Source: an uncultured Kiritimatiellota bacterium (GTDB lineage Bacteria > Verrucomicrobiota > Kiritimatiellia > RFP12 > UBA1067). From it: 11,358 nt of DNA. Shown one piece after another: positions 1 through 7,296 of the stretch (its first letter is position 1; the number at the start of each line of letters is the position of its first letter). The stretch is taken from assembly GCA_934667295.1 (NCBI GenBank), contig CAKULR010000037.1, positions 1-11,358 on the forward strand, given 5' to 3'. The notes beneath the pieces are model-generated. The model was not told where the DNA came from and did not search any database. It saw nothing but the letters and a program-made list of their open reading frames with translations. The position numbers were made by a program, and so were the translations under genes.

Positions 1-445
1 TGAGGGCCTCCGCCTTCTCGTGGCAGCACGCCGTCGCAAGGGCGCTCCCGGCGCCGCCGCAGCCGACGAGGAAGACCTTCTTCCCCGCGAGGTGGGCGCC
101 GTGCGCGGCGAGGCCGGACACAAACCCGATCACGTCCGTGTTGAACCCCGTCAGCGTGCCGTCCTTCTCGAAGCGGATCGTGTTGCACGCGCCGTAGCGC
201 GCCACGCTCTCGTCCACGTGGTCCAAAAGCGGAATCACCGCGAGCTTGTGCGGCACCGTCACGTTGAGCCCCCGGTAGCCCTCGTCGCGCTTCGCCCGCA
301 CGAACGCCGGCACGTCCTCCGGCGCCACGTCGAACTTCTCGTAGGTCGCGTCGAGGCCGAGCGCGGCGAAGTTCGCCGCGTGCATCTTCGGGGAGAGGGA
401 ATGGGCCACGGGGTGGCCGATGACCGCGAACTTCAGCGTCTCCAT
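1..445 (-). CDS. aroE: Shikimate dehydrogenase (NADP+), N-terminal part, cut by window edge
   Basis: AroE reduces 3-dehydroshikimate to shikimate with NADPH in the cytoplasmic aromatic amino acid pathway. Translation from the ATG at 445 gives about 148 residues, roughly half of a usual 270-290 residue AroE; the rest lies beyond the left edge. Visible signatures are the substrate-binding GHPVAHSLSP at residues 10-19, NVTVPHK at 61-67 with the catalytic lysine K67, NT at 88-89, GFNTD at 100-104 with the catalytic-pair aspartate D104, and the start of the Rossmann NADP loop GCGGAGSA at 128-135. The start is fixed by a perfect TGAGGAGG Shine-Dalgarno 6 nt upstream, whose TGA is also the stop codon of ilvN. 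It is the last visible gene of the run and probably co-translated with ilvN. The family assignment is firm; whether a further domain is fused C-terminally cannot be seen. Confidence 0.96.
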   Translation of the reverse strand, partial: METLKFAVIGHPVAHSLSPKMHAANFAALGLDATYEKFDVAPEDVPAFVRAKRDEGYRGLNVTVPHKLAVIPLLDHVDESVARYGACNTIRFEKDGTLTGFNTDVIGFVSGLAAHGAHLAGKKVFLVGCGGAGSALATACCHEKAEAL

Positions 446-451
446 GCCGGA

Positions 452-459
452 CCTCCTCA
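452..459 (-). promoter_or_regulatory. Shine-Dalgarno of aroE overlapping the ilvN stop codon
   Basis: On the minus strand the bases read TGAGGAGG, 6 nt before the aroE ATG. The first three bases are the ilvN stop codon, so ribosomes terminating on ilvN sit directly on the aroE binding site. The same arrangement occurs between the methyltransferase-like gene and the Sel1 gene. Confidence 0.85.
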
Positions 460-711
460 CTTCCGGGGCGCGCGGCGGCACGTCACCTCGATGACGTTCA
501 CCTGGTTGCGCAGCTGCAGCATCACCTGCTCGATCACGCGGTCGTCGCCCCACACGTCGATCTTCATGCGCGAGACCGTGCCGTCCTCGGTCGGGCCCAC
601 GCTGAGCGTCTGGATGTTGTAGCCGCGCCCGGAGATGAGCCCGACGATGCGCGCGAGGACGCCGGGCTTGTTCTCCACGAAGCAGTTCAGTCTGTTCAGT
701 TCCTCTTTCAT
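457..711 (-). CDS. ilvN: Acetolactate synthase small (regulatory) subunit, single ACT domain
   Basis: This is the regulatory subunit of acetolactate (acetohydroxyacid) synthase. It activates IlvB and carries feedback inhibition, usually by valine, in cytoplasmic branched-chain amino acid synthesis. The 84-residue product is almost entirely one ACT domain. The signature stretch ENKPGVLARIVGL, then RGYNIQTLSVGPTED, then SRM is conserved at about residues 13-50. Length resembles the short enterobacterial IlvN/IlvM type (about 85-96 residues) rather than the common form of about 160 residues with a second C-terminal domain, which is absent here. The ATG at 711 overlaps the ilvB TGA as ATGA, which fixes the start and implies translational coupling. 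The sequence GGAAGGA about 12 nt upstream could serve as Shine-Dalgarno. The TGA stop lies in the aroE ribosome-binding site. Valine sensitivity is inferred from the family. Confidence 0.93.
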   Translation of the reverse strand: MKEELNRLNCFVENKPGVLARIVGLISGRGYNIQTLSVGPTEDGTVSRMKIDVWGDDRVIEQVMLQLRNQVNVIEVTCRRAPRK

Positions 712-2441
712 TCGAAGATCATTCCTTCCACGGGCTGTCCGCCCGGCTGCATGGGATAGACGTTCGCGCGCGGCTCCACGATCACCTCCACGAAGGTCGT
801 GCGCGTCGACTTCACGGCCTTCTTCAGCACCGCGTCGAGCTTCGCGGGGTCGATCACGCGGTACGCCTCCGCGCCGTGCGCCTCGGCGAGCTTCACGAGG
901 TCGGGCAGGTAGTCGTACGCGAGGTCCTGCTCCAGGCGCTCGTTCGCGAGGCGCCCCTTCACGGTGAGGATCGACCCGGAGTAGCGCTTGCCGTAGAACA
1001 GCTCCTGCCACTGGCGCACCATGCCGAGGCAGCCGTTGTTGATCACCACGAAGGTGACGGGCAGCTTGTGCTCCACGGCCACGACGATCTCCTCGAACGT
1101 CATCTGCGCGCCGCCGTCGCCGCACACCGCGACGACCTTCTGGTCGGGCCGGCCGAGCGCCGCGCCGATCGCCGCCGGGATGCCGAAGCCCATCGTGCCC
1201 ATGCCGCCGGAGGTCAGGAAGTGGCGGGCGTGCGCGTGGCGGAAATACTGGGCGGCCCACATCTGGTGCTGGCCGACGTCCGTCGCGAGGATCGCCTCGC
1301 CGTTCGTGGCGCGGTCGAGCGCCTCCATCACGCTCTGCGGCATGATGACGTTCGGGTGGAGCGGCCTGTAGGACATGGGGCGCTCCCGCCGCCACTTCTC
1401 GATCTGCGCGAGCCAGGCGTCGTGCGCGGCGGGCTTCACGCGGGAGGCGACCGTGGTGAGGACGTCCTTCACGTCCGCCACAAGGCCCAGGTCCACGCGC
1501 ACGTTCTTGCCGACGGACGCCGGGTCGCAGTCGACGTGGACGATCTTCGCCTCCTTCGCGTACGCCGCCAGCTTCCCCGTCACGCGGTCCGAGAACCGCA
1601 CGCCGAACGCGAGCAGCAAATCCGCGTGGTTGATCGCGTAGTTCGCCGCCGCCGTGCCGTGCATGCCGGCCATGCGCAGGGCAAGCGGATCCGTCTCGGG
1701 GAACGCCCCCAGGCCCATCAGCGTCGTCGCGACGGGGATCTGCGCCCGGCGCGCGAGCTGCGCGACGTCCTGCGTGGCGCCGGCGGCGATCACGCCGCCG
1801 CCCGCGTAGATGACGGGGCGCTCGGCCTCGTTGATGAGCTTCGCGAGGCGGTTCAGCTGGCTCGCGGTCGCGTAGCACTCGGGGTGGTAGGCGCGCAGGG
1901 AGACGCGCTCGGGGTACTCCGCCGTCGTCTTCGCCTGCTGTACGTTCTTGGGGATGTCGATCACGACGGGACCCGGCTTGCCGTGCGTCGCGATGTAGAA
2001 CGCCTCGGCGACGGTCTCGGGGATCTCGTCCGCGCTCTGCACGAGGAAGCTGTGCTTGGTGACGGCGCGGCAGATGCCGTTCATGTCCGCCTCCTGAAAG
2101 GCGTCCGTACCGATCTGGCTGAGGGGCACCTGCCCCGTGATGCACACGAGCGGCACGCCGTCCATGTTGGCCGTCGCGAGGCCCGTGATCGTGTTCGTGG
2201 CGCCGGGGCCCGACGTCACGAGGCACACGCCCGGCCTGCCCGTCGCGCGCGCATAGCCGTCCGCCATGTGCGCGCAACCCTGCTCGTGGCGGCCGAGGAT
2301 GAACTGGAACGGCGCCTCGGGAAGGCAGTTGAAGATGTCCAGGACCTGGCCGCCCGGATATCCGAACAGCACCTCCGTGCCGGCCTTCGCCAGCGCATCC
2401 ACGAGCGTCTGCGCGCCCGATCTTTCGATTTTCTTCTTCAT
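708..2441 (-). CDS. ilvB: Acetolactate synthase large (catalytic) subunit
   Basis: The TPP-dependent catalytic subunit condenses two pyruvates, or pyruvate with 2-ketobutyrate, in the first common step of valine, leucine and isoleucine synthesis. The 577-residue length is typical. The PYR domain shows FGYPGG (26-31) and the catalytic glutamate E53 in RHEQGCAHMADGYARATG. A central FAD-type domain follows at roughly 190-340. The PP domain has the TPP/Mg motif GDGGAQMTFEE from 441 to the NN at 468-469, then MVRQWQELFYGKRYS with the conserved active-site tryptophan. I chose the ATG at 2441, not the upstream in-frame ATG at 2516: family homology begins around ERSGAQTLVDAL, and 2441 overlaps the stop of the Sel1 gene as ATGA. 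The purine-rich AGAGAAGA just upstream is a weak Shine-Dalgarno, suggesting reinitiation after the Sel1 gene. It overlaps ilvN by 4 nt. Catabolic AlsS is unlikely because ilvN is adjacent. Confidence 0.96.
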   Translation of the reverse strand: MKKKIERSGAQTLVDALAKAGTEVLFGYPGGQVLDIFNCLPEAPFQFILGRHEQGCAHMADGYARATGRPGVCLVTSGPGATNTITGLATANMDGVPLVCITGQVPLSQIGTDAFQEADMNGICRAVTKHSFLVQSADEIPETVAEAFYIATHGKPGPVVIDIPKNVQQAKTTAEYPERVSLRAYHPECYATASQLNRLAKLINEAERPVIYAGGGVIAAGATQDVAQLARRAQIPVATTLMGLGAFPETDPLALRMAGMHGTAAANYAINHADLLLAFGVRFSDRVTGKLAAYAKEAKIVHVDCDPASVGKNVRVDLGLVADVKDVLTTVASRVKPAAHDAWLAQIEKWRRERPMSYRPLHPNVIMPQSVMEALDRATNGEAILATDVGQHQMWAAQYFRHAHARHFLTSGGMGTMGFGIPAAIGAALGRPDQKVVAVCGDGGAQMTFEEIVVAVEHKLPVTFVVINNGCLGMVRQWQELFYGKRYSGSILTVKGRLANERLEQDLAYDYLPDLVKLAEAHGAEAYRVIDPAKLDAVLKKAVKSTRTTFVEVIVEPRANVYPMQPGGQPVEGMIFE

Positions 2442-3553
2442 TTCTTCTCTGTATTCTGCCGCAGCCACGCCTGCGCGTTGCGGTCGCCCCGCGCGGCGCG
2501 CGAGCGGATCTTCCACTCCAGCGCGAGGTGTTCGTTCGCCTGCACGCCGGTGCCCTTCTCATAGCATGTCGAAACATTCTCCATCGCCGGCGGATAGCCG
2601 GCGTCGGCCGCCTTCAGGAAGAGGGTGAACGCGCGCGCCGGATCGGCCTGCACGCCCTCGCCCTTCCAGAGCGCGACGCCGAGCGCGTCGATCGCCTCGA
2701 CGCAGCCGCCCTCCGCAGACCGCTCCAGCAGCTTGACGGCGGCCGCGGGGTCCCGCTTCACGCCCTCGCCGCGCCGCAGCGCAAGCGCGTAGTTGAACTC
2801 GCCGAAGGGGTTGCCGTAGCTCGCGGACTTCGCGAACCACTTCGCCGAGAGCGTGAGGTCCCGCTCCACCACGCGGCCGTCCCGGAAGAACGCCCCGATG
2901 TTGTTGATCGCCTCGGGATGCCCCTTCTCGGACGCCGCCCGGAAGCAGTTGAACGCCGCCGTCTCGTCGCGCGCCACGCCCAGCCCCCGCCACAGGCACA
3001 TGCCGAGGTTGTAGAGCCCGTTCGCGTCGCCCTTCCCCGCCGCGCTCCTGAAGAACCCGTGCGCCTCCCCGAGCGCGCGCACGACCTCGTTGGACGACGC
3101 GCCGCCCGCGAGCGCCTGCGAGAAGACGAGCGCCCCCCAGGCGTTCTCCGCCTGGATGTTCCCCGCCACCGCCGCGCGGTGCAACAGGTTCGTGTCGTTC
3201 TCCTCCAGCGAAAGCAGGTAGAGCGCCATCGGGTTGTTGCGCTCGCGCGCGGCGCGCTGGATCGGCTCGCGGTACGTGTCGAGGTACGCCTTCCGCGTCT
3301 TCGCGTCGAGGCGCGCCGCCGCCGGCGCATCCCGCTCCCGCGAGACGAGCGCCAGCACGAACGCATACACGGCCTTGCCCTGCTTCGCCTGGGCGGCCAC
3401 CTCCTCGGCGGCCTCCGCATAGCCCCTGGGCGAGCCCGAGGCCCGCGAGTTCAGGAGGCGTAGCACTGCGTTCGACGCCTCGGCGTTCTCCGCGCCGCAC
3501 GCCGCCACGGCGCCGAGCAGCAGCCCGGCCAGCATTCCGACGATCCGTCTCAT
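2438..3553 (-). CDS. Sel1-repeat (TPR-like) putative lipoprotein
   Basis: The product is 371 residues. The N-terminus MRRIVGMLAGLLLGAVAAC has a short basic start, a hydrophobic core and a plausible lipobox (VAAC, C19), so export and lipid anchoring are likely. From about residue 177 to 356 there are five consecutive 36-residue Sel1-like repeats, starting near 177, 213, 249, 285 and 321. Each has the pattern A..LG..L..G.GV..D...A...F..AA..G; a degenerate repeat precedes them. Sel1 repeats form alpha-solenoids that bind other proteins; the partner here is unknown. The ATG at 3553 is preceded by TGAGGAGG with 9 nt spacing. The frame stays open upstream to 4042, but that part runs inside the methyltransferase-like gene and is rejected. 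The TGA overlaps the ilvB start by 4 nt. Position in a biosynthetic operon gives no clear functional hint. Confidence 0.88.
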   Translation of the reverse strand: MRRIVGMLAGLLLGAVAACGAENAEASNAVLRLLNSRASGSPRGYAEAAEEVAAQAKQGKAVYAFVLALVSRERDAPAAARLDAKTRKAYLDTYREPIQRAARERNNPMALYLLSLEENDTNLLHRAAVAGNIQAENAWGALVFSQALAGGASSNEVVRALGEAHGFFRSAAGKGDANGLYNLGMCLWRGLGVARDETAAFNCFRAASEKGHPEAINNIGAFFRDGRVVERDLTLSAKWFAKSASYGNPFGEFNYALALRRGEGVKRDPAAAVKLLERSAEGGCVEAIDALGVALWKGEGVQADPARAFTLFLKAADAGYPPAMENVSTCYEKGTGVQANEHLALEWKIRSRAARGDRNAQAWLRQNTEKK

Positions 3554-3562
3554 CTTCCCCGC

Positions 3563-3570
3563 CCTCCTCA
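3563..3570 (-). promoter_or_regulatory. Shine-Dalgarno of the Sel1 gene overlapping the upstream stop codon
   Basis: On the minus strand the bases read TGAGGAGG, 9 nt before the ATG at 3553. The TGA is the stop of the methyltransferase-like gene. This site decides the Sel1 start against the long upstream extension of the same frame. Confidence 0.8.
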
Positions 3571-4182
3571 GTTCTTCGACCGCGCGCGCGGCGAGAGCAT
3601 CGCGGACGAAACGGGCATCGCCGCGCCGACGATCGGCGTTCCCCTGTTCCGCCAGTTCTTCCGCCCCGCGCACACCGTCAGCGTGCGCCCCGCCGTGCCG
3701 AAGCGCCACCACGGCGGACGCCTCAGCCCCACGACGTCGAAGCCGTCCCGCAGCAGCTCGTACACCGCCCGGGCCGTCCAGCCGCGCCCGTCCCCGCGCG
3801 CCGCCTCCTCCACCGTGAACACGAGGCAGCCGCCCCCCTGCAGCACGCGGTGCGCCTCGCGCACAAGCGCCTCCAGGCGGTCGCGCGGCCCGTCCAGCAC
3901 GGCCTTCGCGAACAGCGCCACCTCGAACTGGTGGTCCTCGAACGGCAGCTCGCCCCCCGCGCCCATCTGCAGCACGGTCTTGGGGTCCAGCGCCGCCGCC
4001 GTCGCCGCCCGGGCCGCCGCGTCGGCCTCCACCGTCATCCACACGCCCTCGTGCGCCGCGCGGAACGCCCGGGACGCCCCGGCATCCGCGAAGCCGACGT
4101 CGAACCCCGCCCGGACGCGCGTGTAGCGCGCGCCGAGCTCGTCCCGCGTCGCCGCCGTGAATCTGTCGAGGCTAGAGCTCAA
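3568..4182 (-). CDS. SAM-dependent methyltransferase-like protein (class I fold) with atypical motif I
   Basis: The product is 204 residues with no obvious signal or membrane segment. The layout resembles the Methyltransf_11 family: a glycine-containing strand-loop near the N-terminus (FDVGFADAGASR, 27-38), an acidic residue at the end of the next strand (VWMTVEAD, E52), MGAGGELPFEDHQFEVALF at about 73-91 resembling the 'LPF.d..FD' motif, and HRVLQGGGCLVF resembling 'RvLkpGG.l.f'. The usual GxGxG SAM loop is replaced by GFADAG, so catalytic activity is uncertain. I infer a methyltransferase or a methyltransferase-like protein that lost activity; the substrate is unknown. The start is TTG at 4182, because no in-frame ATG or GTG fits the fold. 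It overlaps the corrected hisS end (4172) by 11 nt and has GGGAAG upstream as a weak Shine-Dalgarno. The ends and start are less certain than the frame itself. Confidence 0.75.
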   Translation of the reverse strand: MSSSLDRFTAATRDELGARYTRVRAGFDVGFADAGASRAFRAAHEGVWMTVEADAAARAATAAALDPKTVLQMGAGGELPFEDHQFEVALFAKAVLDGPRDRLEALVREAHRVLQGGGCLVFTVEEAARGDGRGWTARAVYELLRDGFDVVGLRRPPWWRFGTAGRTLTVCAGRKNWRNRGTPIVGAAMPVSSAMLSPRARSKN

Positions 4183-5411
4183 GGACCGTTTCTTCCCGCG
4201 TCGCGAGATCCTTCATCTTCGCCCGGCCGGCCGCGACGTCGTCCGGCCCGAGGAACACCGCCTTCGCGCAGGAGCTCGCCCCCGCGCGCGAAAAGAACTG
4301 CTTCGGCTTCGCCTTGCGCGCGCAGCTTCGCCGCGAGCGCGAGCGCCGCGTCGCGCTGTTCGGGGAACATCCACCCCACGTACACGCCCCTCTTCGGCGC
4401 GGGCGCATCCGCGCCGAGCCGCGCCTTCAAGAGCTCCGTCACCACCACGTCGCCGAACCCGAGCCCCACCGCCGTCGCGGGGTCGCCGCCGATCGTCGTG
4501 AGCAGGTTGTCGTAGCGCCCGCCGCCGAAGATCGCGCGGAATTCGCGCTGCGTGTCGAAGCACTCGAAGACGATGCCCGTGTAGTAGCTGAGGCCGCGGA
4601 TCACCGAGATGTCGAAGACGAGGCAGTCCGCGAACCCCGCGATGCCCGCGAGGCGGAAGAGCTCGCGCAGCTGCGCGACGGCGGGGGAGCCCGCGCCCGC
4701 GAGCCGTTCGGCCTCGTCGAGCGTCCTGAGGTCCATGATCGCGAAGGTCGCCTTCACGCCCGCGTCGTCCACGCCGCCGTCGCGGAGCATCGCCGCGATC
4801 TCCTCGTCCGGCATCTTGCCGCGCTTGTCGAGCGCGAGGAACACCTGCGCGTGGCGGTCGGACGGGATGCCGCTCGCCGCGAGCAGTTCCGAGAGGAGCG
4901 CGCGGTTCGAGACGTGGACGCGGAAGTCGTCCTTCGAAAGCCCCATGCGGCGGAGGGCGTCGCACGCCGCGCCCAGCACCTCCACCTCGGCGAGCACGCT
5001 CTCCTCGCCGATGATGTCGCAGTTCCACTGGTAGTGCTCGCGCTTGCGGCCCTTCGTCATGCGCTCGTAGCGGAAGCACTGCGCGATCGTCGTCCACTTG
5101 ATCGGGAAGGCAAGCGAACCCTGGCGCTGCGCGACCATGCGCGCGAGCGTGGGCGTCATCTCCGCGCGCAGCGCGATGTGGCGGTCGCTCTTGTCGCGGA
5201 AGTGGTAGATCTGCTCGCCCACCTCCTCGCCCGCCTTGCGCGCCAGCAGTTCGTAGCTCTCCACGACGCAGGCGTCGTAGGGCTCGAAGCCGGCGGCCTC
5301 GCCGGCGGCGCGGAAGGCGTCGAACACGCGGTTGCGCCACACCATGTCCTCGGGATAGAAGTCCCGCATGCCACGGGGAGGCTCGAAACTGATCTTCGGC
5401 TGTTCGTCCAT
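4172..5411 (-). CDS. hisS: Histidyl-tRNA synthetase, reading frame broken near the C-terminus
   Basis: A class II synthetase that charges tRNA-His. From the ATG at 5411 the frame shows PPRGMRDFYPED (11-22), motif 2 with FRYER (113-117) through EHYQWNCDIIG, the histidine-binding HisA motif RGLSYYTG (272-279) and GGGRYDNLL (297-304). Motif 3 reads AVGLGFGDVVV, lacking the ERL found in E. coli HisRS. After KLRA (about residue 365) the frame runs into non-homologous sequence and stops at 4179. A different frame carries the expected end KPKQFF..., AVFLGPDDVAAG... and KMKDLATREE, stopping with TAG at 4172. The break lies at about 4314-4325 in CTGCGCGCGCAAG. Some ten residues usually found between the LR helix and the KKQF-like segment are also absent, suggesting a short out-of-frame deletion rather than a single-base error. 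It lies 12 nt after proS. It may be a sequencing or assembly error, or a real truncation of the anticodon-binding domain. Confidence 0.93.
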
Positions 5412-5423
5412 GTCGTTCCCGTC

Positions 5424-7130
5424 CTACGCCAGCAGGTCCCTGATCGCGGCCACCGCGTCCGCCGGGGCGACGACCTTCATCGCCTCCTTCGGGTCGCGGC
5501 GTGCCTTCACCTCCACGCCGCCCTTGGCGAGGCCTTTCGCGCCCACGACGACGCGCACCGTGAAGCCGATGAGGTCGGCGTCCTTGAACTTGACGCCGGG
5601 ACGCTCCTCGCGGTCGTCCACGAGCACGTCGATTCCCGCCGCCTCCAGCTGCGACTCCAGGTCCGCCGCGACCTTCGCCACGGCCTCGTCCTTCGGGTCG
5701 AGGAGGTCGATCACGACCTGGAACGGCGCCACGGCGGCCGGCCAGACGATGCCGTCCTTGTCATGGCTCTGCTCGATGACGGCCTGCACCGTGCGCGAGA
5801 CGCCGATGCCGTAGCAGCCCATCACCATCACCTGCTCCTTCAGCTCGTCCGTCTTGTAGACGGCCTTGAAGGCGTCCGTGTACTTCGTGCCGAGCTTGAA
5901 GACGTGCCCCACCTCGATGCCGCGCTTGATGACGAGCGGCTTGCCGCAGTGCGGGCAGATGTCGCCGTCCCGCACGATCACGAGGTCGGCGTAGGCGGCG
6001 ATTTTGCAGTCGCGGTCGAAGTCGACGTTGTTGAGGTCCACCTCGTCCGGCAGGTTGCCGCCCGTGATCATCCCCCTCGCGCCCCGGAGGTCGAGGTCGG
6101 CGTAAATCGGCACGTCCACCGGCGGCTTGACGGGGCCGGCGTAGCCGACGGGCGCGCCCGTCACCTTCTGCACCGTCTCGTAGTCGGCGAGTTCGAATTT
6201 CTTCGCCCCCACGAGCCGCTTCGCCTTCACCTCGTTCAGCTCGCGGTCGCCGCGCACGCAGAAGAGGACCGGCCTGCCGTCCGCGCAGTAGACGAGCGTC
6301 TTCACCATCTTCGTCGCGGGCACGCCGAAGAACTTCACCATGTCCTCGATCGACTTCGCCGGCGTCGGCGCGGGCGTGCAGGACGGGCAGGGTTCAAAGG
6401 TCGCCGCCGGGACGGCGCGCGCCGCCTTTTCGAGGTTCGCCGCATAGCCGCAGCCGTCGCAGAACGCGATGCCGTCCTCGCCCGCGTCCGCCAGCACGTG
6501 GAACTCGTGCGAGAACTTGCCGCCGATGTCGCCCGTGTCGGCCTCCACCGGGTACGCCTTCAGGCCGCAGCGCGCGAAGATGCGCTTGTACGCCTCGAAC
6601 ATCGCCATGTAGCTCGCGTCCGCCGCCTCCAGCGAGGTGTCGAACGAGTAGGCGTCCTTCATCAGGAACTCCTTCGAGCGCATGAGGCCGAAGCGCGGAC
6701 GGATCTCGTCGCGGAACTTCCACTGGATCTGGTAGACCGTCACCGGCAGCTGGCGGTAGGAGCTCACCACGTTCTTCGCGAGGTCGGTCACGACCTCCTC
6801 GGCCGTCGGGCTCAGCGCGTAGGCGTGCTGGCCGCGGTCCTGCAGACGGAACATCCCCGGACCCATCGCCTCCCAGCGCCCGCTCGTCTTCCACAGCTCG
6901 GCCGGCTGCAGGATCGGCATCACGATCTCCTGGGCGCCCGCGCGGTCCATCTCCTCGCGCACGATCTGCGCCACCTTGTTGAGCGAACGCATCCCCAGCG
7001 GCAGATACGTGAAGAGCCCGCCCGCGACCTTCTTCACCAGCGAGGCGCGCACGAGCAGCTTGTGCGAGTCGATCTCCGCATCCCCCGGATCCTCCCGGAG
7101 GGTCTGAATCATCATCTTGGTCCACTTCAT
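5424..7130 (-). CDS. proS: Prolyl-tRNA synthetase, bacterial type with editing domain
   Basis: A class II synthetase that charges tRNA-Pro, here 568 residues, the normal length of the bacterial (ProS type 1) form. Visible are SPTAEE (107-112), motif 2 FRDEIRPRFGLMRSKEFLMKDAYSF (starting at 139), and the CDGCGYAAN segment (224-232). The INS editing domain at roughly 255-400 carries K277 in KMVKTLVY, matching the key editing lysine, and a GxxxP segment at 329-333. CPHCGKPL follows at 392-399, motif 3 GCYGIGVSR at 438-446, and the anticodon-binding domain from about 465 onwards. INS removes mischarged Ala-tRNA-Pro. The start at 7130 matches the family N-terminus (MKWTKMMIQTLRE). The Shine-Dalgarno is weak (GGGACGAAAGAG region). 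It is the first gene of the run, with a candidate promoter about 40 nt upstream. No T-box fits in so short a leader. Confidence 0.97.
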   Translation of the reverse strand: MKWTKMMIQTLREDPGDAEIDSHKLLVRASLVKKVAGGLFTYLPLGMRSLNKVAQIVREEMDRAGAQEIVMPILQPAELWKTSGRWEAMGPGMFRLQDRGQHAYALSPTAEEVVTDLAKNVVSSYRQLPVTVYQIQWKFRDEIRPRFGLMRSKEFLMKDAYSFDTSLEAADASYMAMFEAYKRIFARCGLKAYPVEADTGDIGGKFSHEFHVLADAGEDGIAFCDGCGYAANLEKAARAVPAATFEPCPSCTPAPTPAKSIEDMVKFFGVPATKMVKTLVYCADGRPVLFCVRGDRELNEVKAKRLVGAKKFELADYETVQKVTGAPVGYAGPVKPPVDVPIYADLDLRGARGMITGGNLPDEVDLNNVDFDRDCKIAAYADLVIVRDGDICPHCGKPLVIKRGIEVGHVFKLGTKYTDAFKAVYKTDELKEQVMVMGCYGIGVSRTVQAVIEQSHDKDGIVWPAAVAPFQVVIDLLDPKDEAVAKVAADLESQLEAAGIDVLVDDREERPGVKFKDADLIGFTVRVVVGAKGLAKGGVEVKARRDPKEAMKVVAPADAVAAIRDLLA

Positions 7131-7177
7131 GGATGTATCTCTTTCGTCCCGCCCCTTCTGAGGGCGAGTAGACGTTT

Positions 7178-7206
7178 AGTTTACCATAATCGGACCGCGA
7201 ACGCAA
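7178..7206 (-). promoter_or_regulatory. Candidate sigma70-type promoter for the proS operon
   Basis: On the minus strand TTGCGT (7206-7201) and TAAACT (7183-7178) are separated by 17 nt. The second matches four of six bases of TATAAT; the first keeps TTG. A start site near 7171 would leave a leader of about 40 nt before proS. TATGGT, a few bases upstream of TAAACT, is an alternative -10. The local AT-richness stands out from the GC-rich flanks. This is pattern-based only. Confidence 0.45.
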
Positions 7207-7296
7207 AAAACACCGGGGGAGAGCGGGATCAATGGCAATCGGTTGCGGAGTAAGTCGCCGCTACGCGGCTTTAAATGCCTTCGACACCTTTTGTAC

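Noticed and set aside
2442..2516. Upstream ATG at 2516 as the ilvB start
   Set aside because: It would add 25 residues lacking family homology and overlap the Sel1 gene by 79 nt. The ATG at 2441 fits both the homology and the ATGA junction.
876..2564. A 562-codon plus-strand open frame opposite ilvB
   Set aside because: Antisense shadow of ilvB with no family features.
457..2577. A 706-codon minus-strand frame
   Set aside because: Only its last 84 residues (IlvN, from 711) are real; the rest reads ilvB out of frame.
3554..4042. Longer N-terminus of the Sel1 gene, with the frame open to 4042
   Set aside because: The extension lies in the methyltransferase-like gene and is low-complexity. 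The ATG at 3553 has a strong Shine-Dalgarno and a signal peptide.
7131..7177. T-box or amino-acid attenuator ahead of proS
   Set aside because: The leader from the proposed start is only about 40 nt, with no specifier hairpin or terminator.
4314..7253. A 979-codon open frame on the plus strand across hisS and proS
   Set aside because: It is the antisense shadow of two well-recognised synthetase genes. The translation is Arg/His/Val/Ala-rich without domain features, as expected from high-GC codon usage.
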